Source: CAZBDV01 sp964490765 (GTDB lineage Bacteria; Cloacimonadota; Cloacimonadia; Cloacimonadales; JAJBBL01). Taken from it: 37,648 bases of DNA. The notes beneath the pieces are model-generated. The model was not told the origin of the DNA, searched no databases, and was given only the letters and a program-made list of their open reading frames with translations. Both the position numbers and the translations under genes were made by a program. Location: positions 1-37,648 of the forward strand of contig CAZBDV010000021.1 in NCBI GenBank assembly GCA_964490765.1. Reading direction: 5' to 3'. Of this stretch, positions 18,211 through 27,300 are shown piece after piece (the stretch's first letter is position 1; every line of letters starts with the position of its first letter).

Positions 18211-19577
18211 TATCAATATTACATAAAGAATCTCAGATCCATTCGCTATCCTCAGAATTGAGGTTGAATATTCTGAGAGAACTTGTCAAAGGGAGTTCAA
18301 CCTGTCAGAAACTTGCTGAGATCTTTAATGTTTCTAAACAGAAGGTACATTATAACTTAATGCAACTTCAAAATGAATCCCTAATCGAGATAGATAATGA
18401 CCCGTCAGTAAACAATAAAGAGATCTATTATAAAGCCGTAGCTAAGAACTATATACTTGATCTTTCACTCGGATTACATGCAAACAATATGAAACTCTAT
18501 AGCAGAGAACTTCTCAATAGCATTCTGGAAGATGAATATCAACTGTCCTTGAGAGATATTGCAGCAAAATTACTCGACCAGAGTCTTAAAGTTAAGCCTG
18601 GAGAGAGATTGTTGATTACTACCGGTAATTATAATATGCCATTGGTTGAAAAACTCATTATCGAGGCCGCTAAGAGAAGTATTAAAACTCATATCCTTTA
18701 TCTGGGAATTGATTTTTATAAAGCACTTTATAATGATTATTCTCTGACACAGGCCAGTAACTGGTATGATTATGCTATTAGATTGTACAGAGAGAGTGAT
18801 GTAGCACTTATCCTTAACGGAGAGACCAGATATATTGTCTCTCCTGAAGATAAGATGAAGCGCGAACTACAACAGAGACATCGTCTTCGCATCAATGAAC
18901 TTTTCAAAAAGAAGAACGGTTTAAGAATTGCTACAATGATAGGGTTTTTACAGGATAACCTGTCAGAGGACAACTTTCAGGCAGAATTGGAATTCTGGAG
19001 ATCTCTCGATATAGATTACGACAAGCTACAAAAAGATACTTATTCATTATACACAAAATTCCTCTCACATAAAAGATGTCGCATAACTCAAGGTGAGACT
19101 GACCTAACATTTTCAATTAATAATGTCTCCTGTGAATATGGCTCTTTTGGTGATTATCCCGACCAGTCATCTCTAATCAACCTTCCAGGAGGTGAGGTGT
19201 TAATTGATCCTGAAGAAAATTCAATCAAAGGGATACTTAAATCTCCAAATGGATTCGCGCTGGGAAAATCGATAGAAGACATAACCCTGTTCATTGAAAA
19301 CAATGAAATTGTTAGCTATAAAGCCGGAGCTAATGAAGATGTAATTAAAAAAGCAATAGAACGTGGTGGCCCAGATGGTAGAAAAATTTCCCTCATCTGT
19401 ATCGGAACTAATAGCGAACTGGATATTAGAAGCCCAATTAATCGTATATCAAAGCATAAATCTCAGGGTATGATGAGTATATATTGGGGTAATAATGCCA
19501 TGGTAAACGGAAAAGTCCGAGGCCACATAGACTGGCAAGTAGAGATTGAGAATCCAGAATTGAGATTCGAAAAGTGA
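18198..19577 (+). CDS. Winged-helix regulator fused to a degenerate M29-aminopeptidase-like domain
   Basis: The product is 459 residues from ATG 18198 (GAGAGG 11 bases upstream), or 456 from ATG 18207. Residues of about 13-75 form an ArsR/MarR-like winged helix ('LSSELRLNILRELVKG...VSKQKVHYNLMQLQ'). From about 130 the protein resembles M29 metallo-aminopeptidases: 'VKPGERLLI', LPGGE (329-333), IGTN (402-405), GNN (431-433) and GHIDW (442-446). E333, H443 and D445 are kept. The usual 'GE.giGTN' glutamate region reads RKISLICIGTN and the 'GTvHiaiGNN' histidine position reads GMMSIYWGNN, so at least two metal ligands appear lost. I infer a cytoplasmic DNA-binding protein whose peptidase-derived domain may sense a ligand, perhaps a peptide, rather than cleave. 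It sits inside the surface-protein island and carries the GTCAA-N7-TTGAC element upstream. Confidence 0.75.
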   Translation: MAKMISILHKESQIHSLSSELRLNILRELVKGSSTCQKLAEIFNVSKQKVHYNLMQLQNESLIEIDNDPSVNNKEIYYKAVAKNYILDLSLGLHANNMKLYSRELLNSILEDEYQLSLRDIAAKLLDQSLKVKPGERLLITTGNYNMPLVEKLIIEAAKRSIKTHILYLGIDFYKALYNDYSLTQASNWYDYAIRLYRESDVALILNGETRYIVSPEDKMKRELQQRHRLRINELFKKKNGLRIATMIGFLQDNLSEDNFQAELEFWRSLDIDYDKLQKDTYSLYTKFLSHKRCRITQGETDLTFSINNVSCEYGSFGDYPDQSSLINLPGGEVLIDPEENSIKGILKSPNGFALGKSIEDITLFIENNEIVSYKAGANEDVIKKAIERGGPDGRKISLICIGTNSELDIRSPINRISKHKSQGMMSIYWGNNAMVNGKVRGHIDWQVEIENPELRFEK

Positions 19578-19903
19578 TACAGTTCAGATAATTTGTTGAA
19601 AGGTTAATTTGTAGAAGAATTATGACTTAGTATTATGGAGGTATAGAGTGTTTTTGTATTTAAGTTATCCTGGTTATAACTACACAAGTAACATAGATAT
19701 TGTCGGTCATTGTCAAAAAAACTATGACCATTTACGCAAGTATGATCCGAAAATTTCAAAATCAAACCCTGCCAGGCTAATGACATATTGGTGTTCAGGC
19801 AGACAGAATGGTTGTTTAATAATGATCATTTAGATATTTTCATGTCACAATTTTATGTTTAATGTTGTTTTGTATTTAAAATCTATTAAAAAGGAGAAAA
19901 AAG
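19578..19903. other. Intergenic region with a diverged operator-like site
   Basis: The 326 bases hold the diverged palindrome at 19712-19728 and the AAGGAGA ribosome site of the next gene. A 61-codon frame from GTG 19648 has GGAGG six bases upstream, but its product (..GYNYTSNIDIVGHC..) has no recognisable feature and the operator-like element lies inside it, so I do not call it a gene. No clear terminator follows the regulator. Confidence 0.4.
19712..19728 (+). promoter_or_regulatory. Diverged copy 4 of the operator-like element
   Basis: GTCAAAAAAACTATGAC keeps the 17-base length and the GTCA...TGAC arms of the other copies but matches them at only about 13 of 17 positions and has no TTGACA. 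It lies 175 bases before the GLUG gene at 19904. Confidence 0.35.
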
Positions 19904-22900
19904 ATGAAGTACTTACTGAAAGGTAGAACACTTTTATTGATGTTTTTTATTTGCTCTCTTGTGGCATCGTTATCAGCACAATTTGCTGGTGGAACAGGAA
20001 CAGAGGGAGATCCCTTTCTGGTACAAACTGCAGATCATCTAAACAATGTTCGCGATTACTCGAGTTCTTATTTCCGACAAACAGCAGATATTGATTTAGA
20101 TGTCGACCCTTATAATACTGGTTCTGGATGGGTTCCTATTGCCAGTTTTACGGGTAATTATGATGGTAATGATTACATTATAGCAAATCTCTTCATAGAT
20201 AGACCTGGAGAGAGTAATGTCGGATTGATCAATTCAGCTAATGGTGCTGTCTTGAATAACATTGCACTTGTAGATGTAGATGTTACGGGTGGTTCAAATA
20301 CTGGTAGCTTGGTTGGTCAATTAATCGGTGCCAGTGCAGTCATTCATTGTTCAGCAGCCGGTGGTACTCTAACTGGTGGTGGCAATACTGGTGGTTTAGT
20401 AGGATTAGGTAGATATGATTCTACAATCGATAACAGTTATACAGATTTAACTGTTGCTGGTGATTTCCCTGCTGGTGGTTTAATTGGGCAAGCCGGACAT
20501 TTTGATGACAGTTGTGATATTTCTCGAAGTTTTGTATTAGGACACACCACTGCAACTACATTGACGAACTCATTTGTTGGTGGTGTTGTTGGTAACCTTT
20601 GGGGATCTATATTATCAGAAAGTTATAATGCTGGACCAGTAACTGGTCATTATGCTGGTGGCTTAGCAGCTCGATGCTATAATGGAACCATTATAGATAG
20701 TTATGCAGTTGGATTTATCTCTGGTCCTACAGACGATTATCTTGCCGGTTTGATAGCACAAGCAATTGGTACTACTCCTGTAATAAATACCTACTGGAAT
20801 ATTGAGACTACAGGACAGACGACCAGTGCCGGTGATCTGGGTGAAGGTTTAATCACTACACAGATGATACAACAGGCAACTTACACCGATTGGGATTTCA
20901 CTGAAGCATGGGAGATTGTCGAAAGTGAAAGTTATCCTTTCCATATCTGGCAGGGTGGTGTTCAAGATTACAACTATCCCCCCCCCTTACCACCAGCTAA
21001 CCTGACAGCACAGATACAAGCTGGAGTAGAATCTATAACTCTCATGTGGGATCCTCCTGCTATTGGTAATCCTTTATCCTATAATATCTACCGGGACTCT
21101 GGAGAAGACTTCAGTTATCTGGATAATGTCATAAATGATACTTTCTATGAAGATGATGATATTACTTTCATGACTACCTATAAGTATTATCTGACTGCTG
21201 TATATCCAGAAGGAGAATCCATGCCATCCAATACTGTTACATCATCTGCATATTCTGGATATGCCGGAGGTTCAGGAACAGAAGGTGATCCTTATCTCGT
21301 AGCTACAGCTGAACATCTGTTTAACGTTCGTTATGAAAAGGATAAACATTATCTTCAGATAGCAAATATCGACTTTGATCTTGAACCGGGTCCATGGGAT
21401 AGTGCTGAAGGTTTCGAACCCATTGGAGAAGGGTATTATATTGAAGAACATTCATTTACCGGCTCTTATGATGGTAATGATTATACTATAAACAACCTCA
21501 CAATGTCTCAGGCTCGTTCAACAGTTGGTCTTTTTGGGTATGCCATAGGAGCAATATTCAGAAATATCGGTCTGGTTAATGTCGATATCTCTGGTGGTAT
21601 GGATACTGGAGCTCTGGCCGGTTATGCTCTGTCAAATACTATCGTATTCAATTGTTATTCTACAGGCACAGTAACCGCTGGATCCTATGGTGGTGGCTTG
21701 ATTGGTAGATTTGAAGGTGGTAGTAGTATGACAAATTGCTATTCTACAGCAGATGTCAGCGCTGGTTACTATGTTGGAGGTCTCGTAGGTGCTCTAAACA
21801 ATGCGGGAGTATCAATCTCTAATTCTTATGCTACTGGTAACATAACCGCAACTTCAGCTTGGTTCGGTGGCGAAGCTGGTGGTTTAGTTGGTGCTACAGG
21901 TGGAGGTGCAATCATCAGTAACACTTTTGCTACTGGTGACGTTTCAGGTACTGAATATGTTGGTGGTTTGCTTGGCAAGCACACACAAGGATCAACCGTA
22001 TCTAACAGTTATGCGATAGGTAATGTCTCTGGAGATTATGATACTGGTGGACTTGTTGGTTATCTAGAAAACAATCCCGGCCCAGTTTCATTCAGCTACT
22101 GGAATACAGAAACTTCTGGACAGACAACATCACAGGGTGGAGCAGGTAGAACAACTTCAGAGATGACCTACCCGTACGCTACTAATACCTATGAAGGCTG
22201 GGATTTTAATATCATCTGGGAAGAAGATGTGGATGGAGATATAAACAATGGTTATCCTTACTTTATCTGGATGACTGGTGAGCCTATAATCCCCGAAATT
22301 CCTACAGTATCACTGGAGATAATTGGTGATGATGCCAGTATAAATTGGAATTTGATTCCCGACTGTGACGGATACGTTGTCTACGGTTCTGATTATCCTG
22401 ATGCAATAACCTGGGACCTCGTTACAACTATTTCTGATTATAGCGTAACTAACTATACTGAAGCTACTATCGCACGAAGATATTATAGAGTAGCTTCATA
22501 TATTGGGGAGTTAGAATCGGAATTGAGTGAAGTAGTAGGTTACTCCCGTTATGAATGTGTAGCCGGGTTAAATATGGTTGCCCTGCCAATGGAAACAGAT
22601 TTTGCCATGGCTAGCGATCTGGGTGATTACTATACAGGAATGATAGATCAGATATCCTATTGGGATCAGAATGCTCAACAATTTGTCACCGCTGTTTATT
22701 TGCTTGGATCATGGGAAGGTGATTTTCCTATTGCGACCAATTCTGTTCTGATGATAAATGCCACTTCTCCGTTTAATCTCTACAGCGCTGGTTACCTTCC
22801 GGAAGTTGATCCGATCTATCCTATAGTAGCGGGGCTTAACACAATTATGGTTCCGACTGACAGGGAAGATCTGACCATGGCCAGTTCAGTAGCTGATGAC

Positions 22901-23122
22901 TTTGGTGATTCGATAGTAGACCAGATCTCCTATTGGGATAGTAATAATCAGCAATTTGTTACTGCAGCACTCATTCTTGGGTCCTGGGAAGGGGATTTCC
23001 CCGTAACCATAACTCAACCGCTTATAGTAAATTCAGATCAAGCTATGAGTTGGCCGGGAACAAGCAGAGGTGCGATCCCTTCTTTGCAACCGCGAAACCG
23101 TAATTTTAATATCCGATACTAA
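19904..23122 (+). CDS. Secreted two-block GLUG protein with tandem C-terminal module and a poly-C tract
   Basis: The product is 1,072 residues, with AAGGAGA before the ATG. A signal peptide (..VASLSAQ) is followed at once by FAGGTGTEGDPFLVQTADHL, the GLUG lead-in, and a first GLUG block (to about residue 330). An FN3 domain ('PPANLTAQIQAG...SYNIYRDSGED', about 362-445) leads to a second lead-in (YAGGSGTEGDPYLVATAEHL) and GLUG block (about 450-770), another FN3-like domain, and two tandem copies of an 80-residue module ('AGLN...DQISYWD..QQFVTA..LGSWEGDFP'). No YPNPFNP domain is present. Codons 359-361 lie in a run of nine C's, a possible slippage site. Only 11 bases separate it from the next gene, so the two are probably co-transcribed. 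Surface adhesion is inferred. Confidence 0.85.
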   Translation: MKYLLKGRTLLLMFFICSLVASLSAQFAGGTGTEGDPFLVQTADHLNNVRDYSSSYFRQTADIDLDVDPYNTGSGWVPIASFTGNYDGNDYIIANLFIDRPGESNVGLINSANGAVLNNIALVDVDVTGGSNTGSLVGQLIGASAVIHCSAAGGTLTGGGNTGGLVGLGRYDSTIDNSYTDLTVAGDFPAGGLIGQAGHFDDSCDISRSFVLGHTTATTLTNSFVGGVVGNLWGSILSESYNAGPVTGHYAGGLAARCYNGTIIDSYAVGFISGPTDDYLAGLIAQAIGTTPVINTYWNIETTGQTTSAGDLGEGLITTQMIQQATYTDWDFTEAWEIVESESYPFHIWQGGVQDYNYPPPLPPANLTAQIQAGVESITLMWDPPAIGNPLSYNIYRDSGEDFSYLDNVINDTFYEDDDITFMTTYKYYLTAVYPEGESMPSNTVTSSAYSGYAGGSGTEGDPYLVATAEHLFNVRYEKDKHYLQIANIDFDLEPGPWDSAEGFEPIGEGYYIEEHSFTGSYDGNDYTINNLTMSQARSTVGLFGYAIGAIFRNIGLVNVDISGGMDTGALAGYALSNTIVFNCYSTGTVTAGSYGGGLIGRFEGGSSMTNCYSTADVSAGYYVGGLVGALNNAGVSISNSYATGNITATSAWFGGEAGGLVGATGGGAIISNTFATGDVSGTEYVGGLLGKHTQGSTVSNSYAIGNVSGDYDTGGLVGYLENNPGPVSFSYWNTETSGQTTSQGGAGRTTSEMTYPYATNTYEGWDFNIIWEEDVDGDINNGYPYFIWMTGEPIIPEIPTVSLEIIGDDASINWNLIPDCDGYVVYGSDYPDAITWDLVTTISDYSVTNYTEATIARRYYRVASYIGELESELSEVVGYSRYECVAGLNMVALPMETDFAMASDLGDYYTGMIDQISYWDQNAQQFVTAVYLLGSWEGDFPIATNSVLMINATSPFNLYSAGYLPEVDPIYPIVAGLNTIMVPTDREDLTMASSVADDFGDSIVDQISYWDSNNQQFVTAALILGSWEGDFPVTITQPLIVNSDQAMSWPGTSRGAIPSLQPRNRNFNIRY
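20978..20986 (+). repeat. Homopolymeric C9 tract inside coding sequence
   Basis: Nine consecutive C's encode three prolines in the linker between the first GLUG block and the FN3 domain (..NYPPPLPP..). It is the longest G/C run I see in this AT-rich window. A change of one or two C's would shift the frame and remove about two thirds of the protein. Confidence 0.9.
22556..23065 (+). repeat. Tandem duplicated 80-residue C-terminal module
   Basis: Two units begin with AGLN (near 22562 and 22829) and share MAS.., DQISYWD..(Q/N)QQFVTA and LGSWEGDFP. The DNA has diverged, so the duplication is old. The second unit ends in a short basic tail. Confidence 0.75.
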
Positions 23123-23133
23123 GGAGGATTATA

Positions 23134-24207
23134 ATGCGATATTTTAATATTTTGTCGATATTTGTATTACTTTGTGCCCTGATGACAGTCTCTGCTTTTG
23201 CGCAGACACCCCCCAGGGTATTGGTACAGAAACTGATTCTTGAAGACGGTGATATTATGGATCTGGTAACCAATACAGGGAATACTCACTGTGAGGATTA
23301 TGTTTTAACTGCTCTGCATATTGAGAGTGGTGCAGAGATAAGTACTGAATCAGGTGAAACACCAGTAGAGAATCTGCGCATCAATCAGGTAGACGCTGGT
23401 TTTGTTGCCGCAATAGTCAATCAATCTGCTTTTCCTTTTGTTTGGCCTGCAGGAGATACGATCAAATTGATTGTTACATATCTTCCTACCAATCAAACAC
23501 GAAGCAAAGATATAACTATTCCCGACGGCACTAATGCAATAATTCTGGCTGATGAAGGCCAGGAGATGATAGTACCACCCTGTGATGTAACTCTACCCGT
23601 CGAATTATCCTCTTTCACAGCGAGCGTTACTGTTAATTCATTTGTAGAACTTCAATGGACTACAGAAACAGAGACAAATCTTCTTGGTTATAATGTCTTA
23701 CGTCATACGGAAGAGATACTCAATGAAGCAGAGGCAATAAATCCTTCAATTATCACTGCTGCTAATACTTCATCGATTACTGAATACAGTTATCTCGATG
23801 AATCTGTATCTGCAGGTACTACATATTATTATTGGTTACAGGTGTCAGACCTTGATTTAACCAATGGCTTTCATGGACCAATAGCAGTAACTATTGAAGA
23901 TGAACCGGAATTACCTCCAATCGTATTTGAGACAAAACTCAATGCGAATTACCCCAATCCTTTCAATCCAGAGACAAACATCAGTTACAGCCTTAGTGAA
24001 GATGTTTCTATGATGGAATTGAAGATTTATAATGTAAAGGGTCAGGAAGTACGTACACTGCATAGTGGGCCTCATGCCAAAGGTGAATACAACGTAGTCT
24101 GGAGTGGTAAAGATAACGGTGGGAAATCAGTAACATCCGGTGTCTATTTTTTCCACATGAAAACTTCAACCTATAATGAAATCAATAAGATGATGATGCT
24201 AAAATGA
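23134..24207 (+). CDS. Short secreted protein: shared N-terminal module plus sorting domain
   Basis: The product is 357 residues. AGGAGG overlaps the previous stop, and the ATG follows 11 bases after it. A signal peptide (..MTVSAFAQ) is followed by the 126-residue module also found in the genes at 3732 and 6376 (TPPRVLVQKL.. to ..EMIVPP, nucleotides 23203-23580). Then comes an FN3/Ig-like region ('LPVELSSFTASV..LGYNVLRH..YYYWLQVSDLD'), akin to that in the gene at 673, and a YPNPFNP sorting domain (near 23950) ending INKMMMLK. It has no GLUG repeats, so it is the minimal carrier of the module. It may be a partner or a shorter alternative to the large proteins; its function is unknown. Confidence 0.85.
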   Translation: MRYFNILSIFVLLCALMTVSAFAQTPPRVLVQKLILEDGDIMDLVTNTGNTHCEDYVLTALHIESGAEISTESGETPVENLRINQVDAGFVAAIVNQSAFPFVWPAGDTIKLIVTYLPTNQTRSKDITIPDGTNAIILADEGQEMIVPPCDVTLPVELSSFTASVTVNSFVELQWTTETETNLLGYNVLRHTEEILNEAEAINPSIITAANTSSITEYSYLDESVSAGTTYYYWLQVSDLDLTNGFHGPIAVTIEDEPELPPIVFETKLNANYPNPFNPETNISYSLSEDVSMMELKIYNVKGQEVRTLHSGPHAKGEYNVVWSGKDNGGKSVTSGVYFFHMKTSTYNEINKMMMLK

Positions 24208-24229
24208 TTTAGCTTATCATTAAGCGTTG

Positions 24230-24259
24230 AAAAGCCCGGATTCTATCGTCCGGGCTTTT
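24230..24259 (+). terminator. Strong Rho-independent terminator
   Basis: AAAAGCCCGGA (24230-24240) and TCCGGGCTTTT (24249-24259) form an 11-base-pair stem with an eight-base loop ending in a T-run. It closes the 19904-24207 transcription unit; by symmetry it could also act on the minus strand. Confidence 0.88.
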
Positions 24260-24396
24260 CTTCACCTCCGTTGGTTAGATTTATGTAGAACTTATAGAAT
24301 TATAATATACATATGGCTTAAGTGAATGATTTAGATGAATTATTGTAAGCCTATTTATACTCAATTATTAGCGAAAATTATTTTGAGGAGAAATAT

Positions 24397-27300
24397 ATGA
24401 GAAATCGGTTGATAAGCATATCATGGCAGATATTGTTTTTGGTTCTGCTCATCCTACCAGGCAATTACGAACGTTACAATTTAGATGCGATGACACCGCC
24501 TGACTATTTAACTAATTTATCACACTCCTTTGCAGTCACTCAGTCAAGGGATGAAAAAGAGAGTATTCCCTTCGATTTATTAAGAGTGTCAAAAATGAAC
24601 GAAAAAATAGATAGCAGAGACCAATATGATATTACAGATTTGTTAGCAATCGCCGAAAGAACTGTTACTCATGATATATTATATAGTTATAGCGAAGATG
24701 CATCAAACGACATATATGATAAAATAGAAAAGCAAACAGTGAATCCAAGAACTGAGGTCATGGTTTCTGGCGAGATTGTTGGCAGTGATCTTCCTACTAT
24801 AGGAATAGAGGGAGCATCTGTAATCTTATCTGGTTTTGACAACTATGAGACTATAACTGATTTCAATGGATTTTTCTCTTTTCCTGGCGTATTGGGAGAC
24901 CAAACCTACAGTATTAATATAATGGCAGACGGATATAGTCCATACAATGATGAATTCTATCTTGGCAATACCGATTTAGACTTGGGCGTTATTGTCATTA
25001 ATGAAATGGCTTTCCCCCCTAGCAATATTCTAGCAATTCCAGATGATAATGATACCTATGTCAATCTTACTTGGAATGAGCCTGAACCAATAACCAATTA
25101 TTTCTTTGATTTTGAGAATGGAAATCAAGGCTGGACAACAGGTGCTATTTCGGGTGATAATCAATGGCAGTTAGGCACCCCATCTCAATCTCAGATAAAT
25201 GGAGCTCATAGTGGTATGCTTGCCTGGATGACTGGGTTATCACATAATTATGGAAATAATGTAAATTCCTGGCTAATGTCTCCAGAATTAGATCTAACAA
25301 ATATGCTTACTGTCTATTTCTCTGTCTATCTCAATATCTGGTGTCCGATGAATTACGATGGAATGATTATGGAATATTCTATCGATAACGGAGTTAACTG
25401 GTTTCATGTCCGTTCAGATGATACCGAACTCAATTTTTATAATAACAATAGCCCACATGGCCCAATAGATCCTCCCAAATGGTCAGGCTCTACTCCGGGA
25501 ATAAATGGTATATGGGAGGAAAGAACTGCGTATATTCCTGAAATAGCAGGTGAAAGTAGTGTTTATCTCAGATTTCGTTTCGGATCTGATGCAGCTGTTA
25601 ACGGAGAAGGGATTGCTGTTGATGACGTCTATATAGGAATAGATTTACCCGATCTTATCTTACGAGACAGATTACCCAGCACCCCTGTTGATATAATGAC
25701 ACATAGAAATGATAATCTACCCAGAGAGCTAGAATCATACAGCATTTATCGTCTCCTCTCCGAAGATAAAGATGATGAAGATAACTGGGTTGAATTAGCT
25801 ACAGTAACAGACACTACTTTCACCGATTTTTCCTGGAATTCTGTTCAGGATGGATTTTATTTCTATGCAGTTAAAAGCTTATATACAAACAATGTTATTT
25901 CTCATCCGGCTTTTTCAAATTGGATTGACAAGAACATGACAACAGAAGCATCGGTCAACATAACTACTAATGTTGGAGATAGTGCAGAGGGAGCAATTGT
26001 AATTCTCAACTACCAGGATCAGGACCCATCAGGAGAAAGTCCTGTATATTCTGCGACAGCAACTGGCAGTTACCCCTCAGTAGCATCATTTTCTGATATT
26101 CTACAGGGTAATTATGATCTGGAAGTACAATTACCAGGGTTTTCTACTTATGTACAGACCAACATTATCATAGATACCCCCGAATTTTTTGACATTGAGT
26201 TGGAAGAATTGGCATTTGCACCAGTTAATCTGGGTTCAATAACTGCTAATAATTTAGTCAGTTTAAACTGGTATCCACCTAATTTGACAGAAAGTAGACA
26301 AACTAATTCGGTTCGATCATCATCTCAAGAAGATCATTTATACAAAAGATCCCACACCTATGGAGATAGAGCTTTAGTCGGCTACAATATATATCGTGAT
26401 GGAGTTCAGATCAATTCAGATCCGATCGAATACACTACGTATAATGATACAACAGTAGTCAATAATGTGACTTACGAATATTATATAACTGCTGTTTATA
26501 CTTTAGCAGAATCTGAACCTTCTGCTTCTATTTCTGTTAGTCCTGGTCCTAATCAAATCATCAATATCGGACAGGATACAACCAATGGATATTACTTGCC
26601 CATAAATTTCTGGTATAAAAGTAGCCTTACACAGACAATTTATATGGCTGAGGAAATCAATGTTCATGCCGTTCCAATGCAAATGGTTAACCGTATTTTG
26701 TATTACAACACATTCACGACCGATGTGTATGATAAGCCGATTCAGATCTGGATGGGGACAACCGAAGAGAATGATCTTGTTGCTGGCTGGATTCCCTCAA
26801 CAGAGCTTATGCTTGTCTATGATGGCTTGCTAGACTTCCCATCAGGAGAAAACAAGATAATTATTGAGTTGGAGGAAGAATATCCCTACGATGGAACAGA
26901 TAATCTGGTCCTAATGGTGAAACGCCCATTAGATAATCAGTATTACTCCTCTTCCGATCGCTTTTTTTACACCAGTACCCCTGATTTCCCAAATCGTACG
27001 AGGTATTTATATTCCGATACAGAAAATTTTAATCCTGCTAATCCACCAAGTGGAACTCTCTCAGATTCAACACCCAATACCGGTATACAGGTAATTACCG
27101 TAGATATGGGTTCTCTAGCTGGTTATGTTTATGATGAAGAAGATCAACCAGTTGCTGAAGCTGTTGTATCAGTAGAGGGGAATAATCTCACAGCAATTAC
27201 TAACTCTGAGGGGTTCTTTGTTTTTCCGAGTATGTTCGAAGGGACACATACGGTGATCGCATCCAAGTTTGGATATTATAGTACAGTCATTGAAGATGTT

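Noticed and set aside
19648..19833. 61-codon frame from GTG with a good GGAGG site
   Set aside because: Tempting because of the spacing, but the product shows no signal, domain or repeat, and the operator-like element lies inside it. Conservation in relatives would be needed.
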